Positions 23,870-34,152 of a stretch of DNA of 64,000 bases are shown here, one piece after another; the first letter of the stretch is position 1; each line of letters opens with the position of its first letter. The translations under genes were made by a program, and so were the position numbers. Origin of the DNA: Antitrichia curtipendula (lineage: Eukaryota; Streptophyta; Bryopsida; Hypnales; Leucodontaceae). Under the pieces are notes generated by a model, which saw only the letters and a list, made by a program, of their open reading frames with translations, did no database searches and was not told the DNA's origin. The stretch lies in contig OX579633.1 of NCBI GenBank assembly GCA_951230915.1, forward strand, positions 48,126,029 to 48,190,028. The letters run 5' to 3'.

Positions 23870-24240
23870 AAAATTGTCAAAATAAGCAATTCAACAAAAT
23901 TGGAGGCACCTTTTTTTCAAAAAAAAAGTTACACTAATAATAGCAATTGTAGACTATAAATTAAAAAAAATTAGAATTTTTAGATATGACATGTAATTTC
24001 TATGAATTTACAAAATAGAAGCACCTTATGCCACTAAAACTGTCATATGGTTGGATCTAAATCCAAAATCTAAAAAACCAACAATCAACCAATTGCATTT
24101 TAGTATAGAAATGGTTTAATGACACTTTTGAGGGACACTTCAATAGAAGTTTACTCTACATGAATGGGTACATGGATAGTTTTAGGTGTTTCCACCGTAC
24201 TTGTGCTAGTGGGAGAGGGAGAAAACAAGCGTAGGTAAGT
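23870..24240. repeat. Repeat shared inverted with 40450-40680
   Basis: Blocks such as CTAAAACTGTCATATG and GAGGCAC-TTTTTT recur inverted at 40450-40650. TGTTTCCACC(A/G)TAC recurs near 40650. It looks like a diverged non-coding element. Confidence 0.45.
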
Positions 24241-24478
24241 GATAACCAGCGAGGGTTGGAATACCTCCCCACCCCTCACTCATACATCCTTGAGGGAAAA
24301 CACTGATATTATGAAATTTGCAAATTTTTGATTTCATATTTGCAATAAGAGGCCCCAATTAGTTAGGAGGAGTGTAGAAGATAAATTAATCAAGCTCCAA
24401 ATGGGGGGTCTTTTATTTTACATGCACTCGCCTGGAATGACTTAGGGGGGACGAGCAAGGGATCAATTCACCCTAGCC
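24240..24478. mobile_element. Inverted-arm MITE, GGTGGATTGACC family copy 1
   Basis: The right part (ACGAGCAAGGGATCAATTCACC) and the core (ATTTGCAAATTTTTGATTTC) match 34863-35091 in inverted orientation. The arms are diverged. Confidence 0.5.
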
Positions 24479-24485
24479 ATAGCAG

Positions 24486-24919
24486 TATGGTAGAACCACC
24501 CATAGTCGATCACTTAAGTAATTCTATAATTCCGCATATGTTCTAGAGCAGTAGGAGGCAATGTGAAATTACAGCCCTACAGGAAGATAGAAATGATGGA
24601 CATTGCCAAGTTTTTATGATTTTTTTCCTTAAATTGAATTTACTATGAATTTTAGAAGCCAAAAGTTGGCCTCAACCTATACCCAAGATATAGAGTCTTC
24701 CAATTTCGACCATTCCATAACTACTTTCCCACTCACTGCTTCCTACTTTCTTGCTCACTAAATCAAGGCATATATTATGACTTCATAGTGCCAACCTTGC
24801 AAAAGAGAGAAAATCACATTCCAAACTATGGTTGAAATCTCTACCAGCCTTGGTTGGAAATAGCTGCAACCTACAGGTTGGTTATTGATGGTCGGTTGAT
24901 AATGAGTGATTTTACCATA
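24486..24919. mobile_element. TA-flanked MITE, TGGTAGAACC family copy 1
   Basis: TA, then TGGTAGAACCACCC, with the far end GAGTGATTTTACCA followed by TA. It is about 430 bp and aligns along its length with 40867-41298 and 63515-63908 (shared ACATTCCAAACT-TGGTTG and GCCTTGGTTGGAAAT). A TA target fits Tc1/mariner-like elements, but no transposase is present to confirm it. Confidence 0.7.
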
Positions 24920-27407
24920 TGTGTAAGATAAATGGAAAATAGTGAAAATATTCGTTGGTCCAATTACTTGACTCTCTTGTCGCTTGTCGCTTGAGAGCAT
25001 GTGTAAACGCCCTATGATCTTGCCACTCTACCCACCCCCACCAAGCAGGCAATGCCGAGTGAGACTTGCCTTGTCTGCCTCCCAAAGGCGAAGGCAAAGG
25101 CGAAGGCAATGATCGTCGTTGACACTTCCGCCCACCCGTAGGCAGGCACGGAGAGAGAGAGAGAGAGAGAGACTTGCGGGGAGAGTAACCACAATAATGC
25201 AGGCAGGCAGGCAAGCAGGCACCTCGGCCACAATCAATCCAAAGTGGGAGTTTGCGCTCTAGGCTAAAAAGGAATGCGCGAAATATTTATCGCCCATCTA
25301 AAGCCCCCGGAGAAGCGGGACTGCAAGGGCCCCAGCAAAGAAAACGCGGGTGGGGAAAAGCTGCGGGAGGCCCATCACGAGAGCTCCGGCCAACTGAGTG
25401 GGCAGAATCCCCCGAGCGGGCGGACCAAAAGTCAAGCAAAAGCAAACCCCTCCCGCGTACTTACTCTTACTTCCGTCTTTTCCAGATCATTATCAAACTT
25501 CCGTCTCTTGTTATCATTATTATTAACTTTTTACTCCATTCAATTATTTCCGACCCTGCAACTGAACGATTCATGAGGCCCGGCCTGGTCTTCTTCAGTT
25601 GTAGGAATTCAGAGATTCATAAACCCTCGGGATCCATAACTTGCACTGTACCCATTTTGACTGCAGGGGGCCAAAGATAGAACACAGCCCAGTTCCTCGG
25701 CCAAGGATCCACGAGTTCTACCAAACTCCGTGGTAAAAATGTAGGTACAGTAGGCATCGTATTCACCTATATTTAGAGTTTTTGATCATGTCGAATTTGG
25801 GATTATTGAAGGGAAAATCAGTTTGGAAAGATGTTCGTGAAGATCATGGGGATGATCAATCAGCTGCCCTAGACGAAGGTGCTAAATGAATTATGCATCA
25901 CTTCGTAGGTGCGATGAAGCTCGGCTCCGTCCAGAGAAGTCTTCAAGCTAGTCTGGTCATCATGTAACATCAATTATCACTCTAAATTCAAATACTTTAA
26001 AGTTATGATCACATATTGGTGTGCCTGTCACAATTTCAGATTGTCCTCTAAGTGGCGGAAGAATTACTAGTAATTGAACTGATTTTTTCCTCGTCGATGA
26101 GAAAATACGCCTACTTAGTGAGGTGGATTTCGAAAAGGAACACTGAAATTTGCAAATGTTACAGTAATTTAATCGAATTGCTAACTGAAAATTCTGATTT
26201 TTCTGTAAGTTCTGCAACCACATTCCTCCACTTTCAACTTTTGGATTTTCACTCTACGGGATGTGAATCTAGATTGCTACTGGAAATGAATGCATGGTTT
26301 GCTTACATTTTACTGATTATAGGTGGCGTTTCTGGTGCACATGCCTTGACCGACATTGAGAAGGTTGGCAATTGGTCCAACATACCTTCAACAATCAGTG
26401 GTTGTTCTTAAGTTATCTGATCACCACGGCGTGAAGGCGTGAACCCCTCTCACTCTTGCTAAATCTAACTTGAAGTTACTAGAGTGCAGAGGTCTAAAAA
26501 AAGCCAAGAAAAGTTGCCTCCCTAGTTTCTACAGTACTGCGAAAGGTACACGAACATGGCGGAGCGTTAGCAGCCGCTTGGCTGCAAGTCGCCGCGAGGA
26601 TTTGCCGGAAGCGTGAGGCCTAGGGAAGATACTGTACTGACCAGTAGAGTTCTCCTAGCCTACATGTAACACACCCGGGACGGAAGCGAAGGACTGCTTC
26701 GAACAGGGGATGCAGATTTACTGTTAGTAGTATCACCCAGATAGATTCTTTGTGGTGGTTGCAGCAATGCAAGTAAGCCAACAATCATCCTCAGTCGTCG
26801 CGTCCAGCATAGATCGATGTGCAGGTCCGCACTGGCTTTCGAATTTAGGGCCAGTCAGTCAGCCACCCAGCCGAACAATGTAGCGACTCCCTCCTCCCAG
26901 CAACAAGTGAAGGGCTCGTTTCGCTTCGACGTATTACTCATGGATTGACGTCGAGACTGAGCTTCATAGCAGTGCGCCAGTGTCGATCGGGATCCAGGAT
27001 CCTTGGTTGTTACTTGTTAGATTGGGCTGGTGAGACCTCCTCTCGAGGCCAATGCCGCTCATTAAGAGCCCGCATTCCTCGTAGCACACAATCTCTTGGC
27101 TAACAAATCCCATTTCCCTCGTTTCTCCTTCTGCTTTAGTACTGCCGCCCTCCTGATCCGCACACCACGGAATTCATTGAATCGTGTGCCGCCCTTCTGT
27201 CTAGCTAGATCTGAACGAAGTCGGTGGTTTGTCATGTTTATGGAGTTCTTGGGTTTTCGGTGTGCATGGTGTGAGAGAACCTTGAGAGGCTTAGTTTAGA
27301 TTTGAGCTTACTGGTTGCGTTGTGGAGGTACTGTTGGCTGGTTGAGGAACTGGTAGAGGGACTAAAGTGACGAAGCTCAAAGGGAATTTTGAGCTGGTCT
27401 GCCTCAC
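24920..27407. other. Upstream region of the COBRA-like gene
   Basis: GC rises from about 25.0 kb. A (GA)n tract lies at 25150-25172 and GGCA repeats at about 25199-25220. Frames of 142 codons (25252, +) and up to 119 codons (26052, +) show no recognisable domains. This stretch likely includes the promoter and 5' UTR of the gene starting at 27408. Confidence 0.5.
25150..25172. repeat. (GA)n microsatellite
   Basis: About eleven GA units, possibly a GAGA-type promoter-proximal tract. It lies 2.2 kb before the COBRA-like ATG, so any regulatory role is speculative. Confidence 0.85.
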
Positions 27408-30400
27408 ATGGTAGCAATGGGAGGCCTCAAGGTAGGAGGCGTAATGCTCCTCGTGGCTTTCGTTTGCATTCTCTCTGTGTCTGTAGATGCACAGAAGGCG
27501 CCAGTGAAGGCTCCAGTGAAGGCGCCAGTGAAGGCGCCCATTTTGGCCCCTGCTTTGGCGCCCGTGGCGTTCGTCCCAGCCCCAGAGCCGGCCCCGCTGT
27601 GGCCGCCCTGCGATGGCGTGGATCTGACCTACGTGACGACGTTCACGGAGAAGATCTACCCGTACCTCAACGACACGCCGTGGCTGCAGCCTTACAAGTT
27701 CATGGCCGACGTGGTCGTCACCAACATGGGATACTCCACTGTGGAAGCTTGGGCGTTCGGGATCAATTTCACACATGGGGAGGTATGCTTGAGTTTGGGA
27801 TTATTCTCTTGTCGGTTGTTTGTACTCAGTAGTGTCATTTCTGGTGTCTGTTTGCTGGGATCTGACACCAGGTGTGGAATGATGAATTATTTGGGACAGA
27901 TTCTTGTCAGTGCTGAAGACATGTTTTTGGAGAGCGGGCAGCTCATGCCGGTGGACGTCTCCAATGGGACGATCCTCTCGCAAATCCCGAGTGGCATTTT
28001 GAAGAACGCTATCGAGACTGCTGGCGACGTGACGCAGATTCGGAAGACGTTTACTATCACCGGCACCGAGTTCGGCACCAAGCTGGACCCCATGCCGAAG
28101 AATATCAACATTACGCAAAGGGGGTACAATTGCAGCCAAGCCGAGATTTTCAACAGTAAGGCTTTCGTAAAATTTGGTTTTTCTTCGTTTCACGGAGGAT
28201 TCACAACCTTCAGGGAAGGCTTAGGAGTTAGGAAGTGTCCAAAAGTCTCATTTGAAGTAGTATTTCTGGCACTAATGGACGGCGTCTTTGCGGTGCAGAT
28301 AATACCATGCACACTTGCTGTGTGGAGCCCAATAGAAATGTTACCTTGTCAGACGAGGACTTGGTGTTGCCTTCGGAGAGGGGAAATTTCACCATTACAT
28401 ACGATGTCACACAGGCGTATCCGGGAAGCTATTTGGCAATGGTGAGTAATGTGGATTCGAAGATTAAAATTCAGCTTATTGACTGATGGTGGGAAGCTGT
28501 TTGGTGTCTAAAATTCGTGGGTGTGAGAAAATTTGGCAGGTAACAATCGAGAACGACTCCCCTATTTCGAAAATCGATTACTGGAACATATCCTGGACGT
28601 GGCAAGAGAACGAGTTCATCACCAAGATGATGGGCGCCACCACAAAAGAAGCGGATTTGGACGTCTGCTTGAATGGAATCGCAGGGAAAACCTACACAGA
28701 CCCTGACCTGAACAAGGTGTTCAGCTGTTCCGTGAGCCCGGAGATCATCGACCTTCCACTTCAAAGCTACAACGACACCACAATTGGGGGCATTCAGTAT
28801 TGTTGCAGGAATGGCACCCTCTGGCCTGCGGTTCTGGACCCTTCCAAGTCCAAGTCGGCTTTTCTCATGAACGTATTCAAAGTGCCGCCCCAGAGCAACT
28901 CGCTGAATCACATCACTCCCCCTGGGAACTGGCGATTCGGAGACGGTAGATTCAAATGTGGGATTCCCAAGAGGATCAAGTCCACGGCCTACCCTGATCC
29001 CTACTTGCTGCACGAAACGACCGCTTTCAAGACTTGGCAGGTACTGACTCTCCTCCTTCCAGCTGTAATTCTTGTCGCTGTTACCAGCTCTCTACACTGC
29101 GTGGTCGGTTACCGCACATACTACGCACATTGTGCCTTTTTTCTGGCCGTAAATATTACGGTGGTTGGCAATTACCTTTCATTTGTTGTGTGAGTGGTTA
29201 TGAAAAAGTCAGTGTCTGAGCAGGAGCATGTACCTTTTGTTGAACTCTTTAGAAGTCCAATCACTGACAGGTCGGACCCTTTAAAGTCCTCGATGCGACA
29301 TCCCTTTCCCTTAGAGCAACCAGTTTCATGCTTCAAGCACACAAACAATTAACCCCTAAAGTTTAAGGGAGCCCTTTCTGGATATATGCATTTATTCTTG
29401 TTTTCCCTGATTGCTCTAATTTTGTCGTAGAAACAACGGAAAATCAACCAACCAGATGTAGTTTCGAATATTAGCATATGCAAACATGATCCTCTTTTTC
29501 TGGTTTCGCAGTGAACCTCTTCTAGGGTTAGTGCAAACTGGGAAAACACAAACCCTAAAAGCGCTCCGTGGTGGAGCAACTGAACATGACTTCTGTTACT
29601 CATCAGATTTGCTGGATTGTTGTGAAGATTATTGCAACCAACTGATCATGATTTTTGTTACTCATCACACTGTCTGAAATGTTGTGTAGATTACGTGCAA
29701 CGAGACGTCGAAGCCGACTCCTAAGTGCTGCGTCTCATTCTCCAAATACTCGAACGACTCTATCGTCCCTTGCCGCACCTGCGCCTGCGGCTGCCCCGCC
29801 CCAGAGCTTATCACCCCCGCTTGCACCCCGAACACCACCGCCATGCTTCTCCCCTACGGCGCCTTAACCCTGAACCCTGAGAATCGCACCGCCCAAATCT
29901 TAGCCTGGGCCAGCATCAACCGCCAAATAGCGCCCAACCCTCTCCCCTGCCAAGATTACTGCGGCGTGGCCATCAACTGGCACGTCGTGTCCAACTTCAC
30001 CGGCGGCTGGAGCTCCCGCATGACACTCTTCGACTGGTCCAACACCACGTACCCCAACTGGTTCACCGTTCTCGAGATGCCGAACACATTTCAGGGATTC
30101 GAGAAAGCGTACTCCTTCAACGCGACGAAGATGCCGCTCATGAACGACACCACGGCTAATACGAGCATTATCGTGCAAGGCATGGAAGGATTGAATTACC
30201 TCATGGCCGCGACGAATCGCTCCGCGGGGAAGCTGCAATCGGTGTTTTCGTTTACGAAGAAGATGACGCCGGGGATATTGGAACGAGACTACTTCCCGAA
30301 TAGGGTTTGGTTCAATGGGGAAGAGTGCGCCATGCCGGAGGGGTACCCGACCAACTCTGCGGTGCGAAGCACAAGACCCAGCTTGCTTCTGGGTCTTATG

Positions 30401-30442
30401 CTTGCGGTCTGCGTCTGGGTCGTGCTGGGGAACGTTAGCTAG
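27408..30442 (+). CDS. COBL: COBRA-like protein with GPI-anchor signal (COBL7-type, 675 aa)
   Basis: COBRA-like proteins are apoplastic, GPI-anchored and needed for cellulose deposition and oriented growth. Five exons join in phase: 27408-27782, 27900-28155, 28299-28441, 28540-29040 and 29690-30442. Length 675 aa matches the long COBL7-11 subclass. Residues 1-28 form a signal peptide (hydrophobic VMLLVAFVCILSV). Next come three KAPV repeats and a proline/alanine linker (30-65). Family landmarks follow: HGEILVSAED, AGDVTQI, TMHTCCVEP, IDYWNISWTWQENEFI and FKVPP. The COBRA cysteine signature is at 438-460 (CCVSFS, then CRTCACGCP). Many N-glycosylation sequons are present. The end is a hydrophobic GPI-signal tail (LLLGLMLAVCVWVVLG, about 657-672). 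The first intron (117 nt) has no in-frame stop, so unspliced RNA would still be open there. The ATG at 27417 is an alternative start. A decayed partial copy lies at 49945-51665. Confidence 0.93.
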
Positions 30443-30689
30443 CTAAGTGTAAATTGGGTATGTCGGGAAAATCTATCTAATCCATCCATTCTTTGGGCGT
30501 GCATTTCTGTGAGTGGCTTAATTGTTTATTAAGCCGCCCTCGGGCCCTCGAGTTGTATAGTACATAAGACGGATCCTCAGACACAGATTTTTGTCCACCG
30601 GAGTGGGCTTCTGGGACGTTAAGTAGTACATTAGTGGCAGGCAGCGTGGTTGATTAGGAGCTGGGCTGTTATCATGACCGTGACACAAC

Positions 30690-31115
30690 TGCTGGTTTAG
30701 ACCTGATCTTTTGTCATGAAAATAAAGATGTTTTCCTTCTGGTCTGTGAGCTGGTTTACACATATCCGTGTCGTGAAGAATAACCCGTATTAGATGTTCG
30801 TTTTCCGCCTGGTCTGTGAGCTTGTTTATACCGTACCTGTGTAAGATGTTTCTCCTCTAGTCTGTGAGCCGGTTCATACCTAAGTATCCCGTGTCGTGGA
30901 GAATACCGGTATCAGATGTTTGTTTTCCGTCTGGTCTGTGAGACGGTTTATACCTATCCCGTGTCATGAAGAATACCTGTTTGTTTTCCGTCTGGTGTGT
31001 GAGCTGGTTTATACCTATCCCGTGTGTCGTGAAGAATACCGGTATTAGATGCTTGTTTTCCGTCTGGTCTGTGAGCTTGTTTATACCTGTTTAAGATGTT
31101 TTCCTTCTGGTGCGA
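30690..31115. repeat. Minisatellite with a period near 50-75 bp, downstream of the COBRA-like gene
   Basis: About six or seven degenerate units of the pattern GATGTTTGTTTTCCGTCTGG, TCTGTGAGC, GGTTTATACCTATCCCGTGT, GTGAAGAATACC. Units start near 30727, 30798, 30848, 30917, 30971, 31050 and 31098. The array starts about 250 bp after the stop codon and may lie in the 3' UTR. Confidence 0.85.
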
Positions 31116-32713
31116 CTGACTTCACCTGGCTGGCGTATGGGGCTTGTTTTTAAGTTATTGGACTCGGTGGACTGGACCTTGACTGCTTCAATTCAAACGG
31201 TTTCAATCAATCATTGAGATAGGCTTGGCTTTCTGGATTCTAGAAAATGATAAAAGAGTCATGGGCGACCAGTCTTCGAGGCAGGGAAGGACTTCGGGGC
31301 GGATATTTGAAGCGTAATCAGCCAGAGTGAGCGCACACCTTTCTTGTGTTGGAGAAAGTGAAGTAAGTAAACTTTGGCTGCATTCTCTTCGGTATTATTG
31401 CATGTTACTGTTACCGTATGAGCTGTGGACAGTTGGTTGGAGGCGACCCTGGAAAGTGGAGACGACGTCGGTTTGTCTTATTAGTGCGAGAGACATTAAT
31501 TTTATAGAAGTCCACTCTCACGCTATCGTTTGAATTTAGTGCAGGTTGTTCGAATTTCCACCAAGTTAAGAGTTTTGTAGGTGACACTAATTTTGAGCCC
31601 TCAGTAAATAGGACAATTCAGTGTACCTTACCTCCCATGGCTGCAGCACGCCGAGTCTACTTGTGGTCGGAAATTTGAATTGGAGAGACCCATGGTGAGA
31701 GATCATGTGGCAGTGGCTGTTGTAATAATAACTGATATAATGACTGTTATAATATGTTTGAAGCAACTGTCGCTTCTTCTTTTTTTCATGTTTTGGAGGG
31801 GGGAGAGTGACTGGGTGTATTGGTGAAGGAAATAAAATCAATGGGGGCAGCAAATTTTTCCGGTTCTGTGCTTGGGGTGCAGCGACAAGCACCTTGATTG
31901 AATCCATGTGAGGGAGAAATGCATAGAATCATCCTTCTGTGCGGGTTCATCCACAAATCGACTATCTTGATTTTTTTTAAAAGTAGGAAAACAAGCAACA
32001 ACAATCTTGATATGTAGATCATGAATCCATCCAAATTAGGGCCAGCCATGAATAATTCTAAAAGTTTGCTTCCTATTCTATGGTGGTTAATTTTGTATTC
32101 TTGAGCTTTGCTCACTACTATATAGGATCTTTGATTCCAAATTGAATTCATCATCAACACAACACTATGTTCTAGAGTTCTAAATCTTTGAGGTAAAAAG
32201 CCTTTGAAAAAAAGAGGCAATGATGGGTCAATTTTGCATGTCCTTGTGATCAATGAGGTCTTTTGTTTCCTCTAATTATTCACGGTCACTTTCTTGGTAA
32301 AAATCAACCCTTTGGAAGTAAAATCAACAAGAGTCCATCATAACTGGATGATAGTGGAGAGTTGGAAAACCAAGGTTTCTCCCTTCTTGGGAATAATACA
32401 ATCCACAAATTAAGATTAAGATGACCAAATTTCTGAAGATGATCAAAATCTAGCCTTGTTTTTTCAACTCCCCACTACCATCCAATTCTCACACCTTTGA
32501 AAAATAAATCAAGGCTAGAAAGGCTAGAACTTATTAGGGCTTACTTGAGTGAAGGTGCAAAAAATCCGTTTTTTCATCAAGGCAAATAAATGTAAAAGTT
32601 TGTTGCATATGGTGAAGTGGTTAAATAATTTTAGCCTTTCTAACTTTATGGATCACAAGATGATAACATATGAAGTAAGCGGACTTTTTTTTTTCCAACT
32701 TCAACAGGGTGGT
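31116..32713. other. Region after the COBRA-like gene
   Basis: The first part (to about 31375) has a decayed copy at 51180-51665. The motif GGTGACACTAATTTT..CCTCAGTAAATAGGACAA at 31579-31620 resembles 1039-1085. A 155-codon minus-strand frame (31786-32253) shows no domain I recognise and may be a transposon remnant. Confidence 0.45.
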
Positions 32714-33637
32714 TTAACCCCTAAAGCCCCGAGGCCTTTTCTTCATCAAAACACACTCAAAACTGTCACTTCTATTGCAAAGAGAAAAAAACTATAAAAA
32801 TTGGGGTTTTTTGCATATCTAACCGTAGGATCTTATACTAGACTAGTATGAGAATGTGTGCAAGAAATTTCAGAAACTTTGACCAAATAGATTGCAAGAT
32901 ATTTGCATTCAAAGTGAAGAAAACAAGTTTTTTTGCACCTTGCTTGACTAGATTTTTGGGCTTTGAACCTATTTAACTTAAATTTTTTGTATTGTTGATT
33001 TTGATTTTCTAAGTTTATATGTTGAATACTTCAGTTGAGAATCTAGGAAAAAAAATTCAAGAAAAAAACACTAAATTTTTACTCACTAAAAAATTGTTAA
33101 ATAGAAGTAGGTTCAAGATTGAAGGAATAACTAAATCGTTAATAGCTCTTAGACAAAATTGAAATACCATAATCCCAACGGTGAGATTGTTCTAGCAAGC
33201 AAATTCAACCTTGTCTAACAATTTTTTTCTGAAAATTGTAAAAATTGCATTCAAAAATGAATCCTAAAAGTTATTTTTTCAAGAAGATGCTTAGATTGCC
33301 CAAAAAAACTAAGATTATCCATAACTTTTTCATTATTAGTCCAAATAGAATGAATCAAAGCTTCAAATGTAGACAAAAAGACATAGATTTTGAAAAAAAT
33401 ATTTAAGAAATTTATTTTGACTTTCTGTGATTTTTTTGTGCTGCCCGCCAAACTCTATTTTTGGCATAACTTTTTCTCTCGGGCACCAATTGAAATAAAA
33501 ATTATATATCCACAAAGCTCTCGCAAAACCACACAACCTCAAAAAATCCCAAAAAAAATCTCTACAAATTGAGGTCATAGGAACCTACCCAGACCCAAAT
33601 TGTCCCCTGAGGGGACAAACGGGGCTTTAGGGGTTAA
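32714..33637. mobile_element. TTAA MITE, family A copy 2 (916 bp)
   Basis: TTAA (32714-32717) is followed by CCCCTAAAGCCCC. The far end is GGGGCTTTAGGGG, a perfect 13-bp inverted repeat, followed by TTAA (33634-33637). The interior matches family A copy 1 in opposite orientation (for example GCTTCAAATGTAGACAAAAA). Confidence 0.88.
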
Positions 33638-34152
33638 AGTAAACCAGCCTATGACAGGCAAAATGACTGATTTGGTATGGTGCCATTAGCAAAATAAAAT
33701 CAGATTTTTTTCTAGCAGAGACAACTTTGAGAAATGAAAGAAGCAGTTAAAATTTTAGTTTTTGGACAAAGTAAGAATTTGTTATGAATTTTTTAAGTAT
33801 TTTTCCAAAACAGTCTGTAGACTATCTGAAATCAATAAAATATGTCTTCATGATGGTCATCTTACCACCTAATGCAGTCTTCAGATTTCCTAACACAACC
33901 ACAAGAATTTTTAATGTGGCCATCACACAAAGGAATAAAAAAACAACTCTTTATGATGAGTTTACACTCACAATGTGTAAGTGTCCTATAACAATCATTA
34001 CTAATTCTATCACAATCACCTAATGCACTAATGTGGGCCACTAACCAACCTAATTAAATTGTAGAAGCAAAAATCTGAAATGGATTGTAATGGGAGGGTT
34101 ATGTAGATGTCTACATTAGACAGTTGACCTGTCATAGGCTGGTTTACCTTAA
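33634..34152. mobile_element. TTAA MITE, family B copy 1 (511 bp)
   Basis: TTAA, then AGTAAACCAGCCTATGACAG, with the far end CTGTCATAGGCTGGTTTACC followed by TTAA (34149-34152). The terminal inverted repeat is about 20 bp and unlike that of family A, but the target is again TTAA. It shares its left TTAA with the neighbouring family A element. Confidence 0.85.

Noticed and set aside
25252..25680. 142-codon plus-strand frame
   Set aside because: No recognisable domain, and the composition looks like leader or low-complexity GC-rich DNA.
27291..28193. Long minus-strand frames (161 and 130 codons) opposite the COBRA-like gene
   Set aside because: Antisense shadows of GC-rich coding exons, with no domain.
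29345..29375. TTAACCCCTAAAG in COBRA-like intron 4 as a MITE end
   Set aside because: No opposite terminus was found nearby, so it may be chance.
30690..31115. Regular repeats as a possible CRISPR array
   Set aside because: Degenerate tandem minisatellite without unique spacers, in a eukaryotic gene context.
31786..32253. 155-codon minus-strand frame
   Set aside because: Hydrophobic stretch only, no family match, surrounded by repeats. Possibly a transposon remnant but not supportable as a gene.
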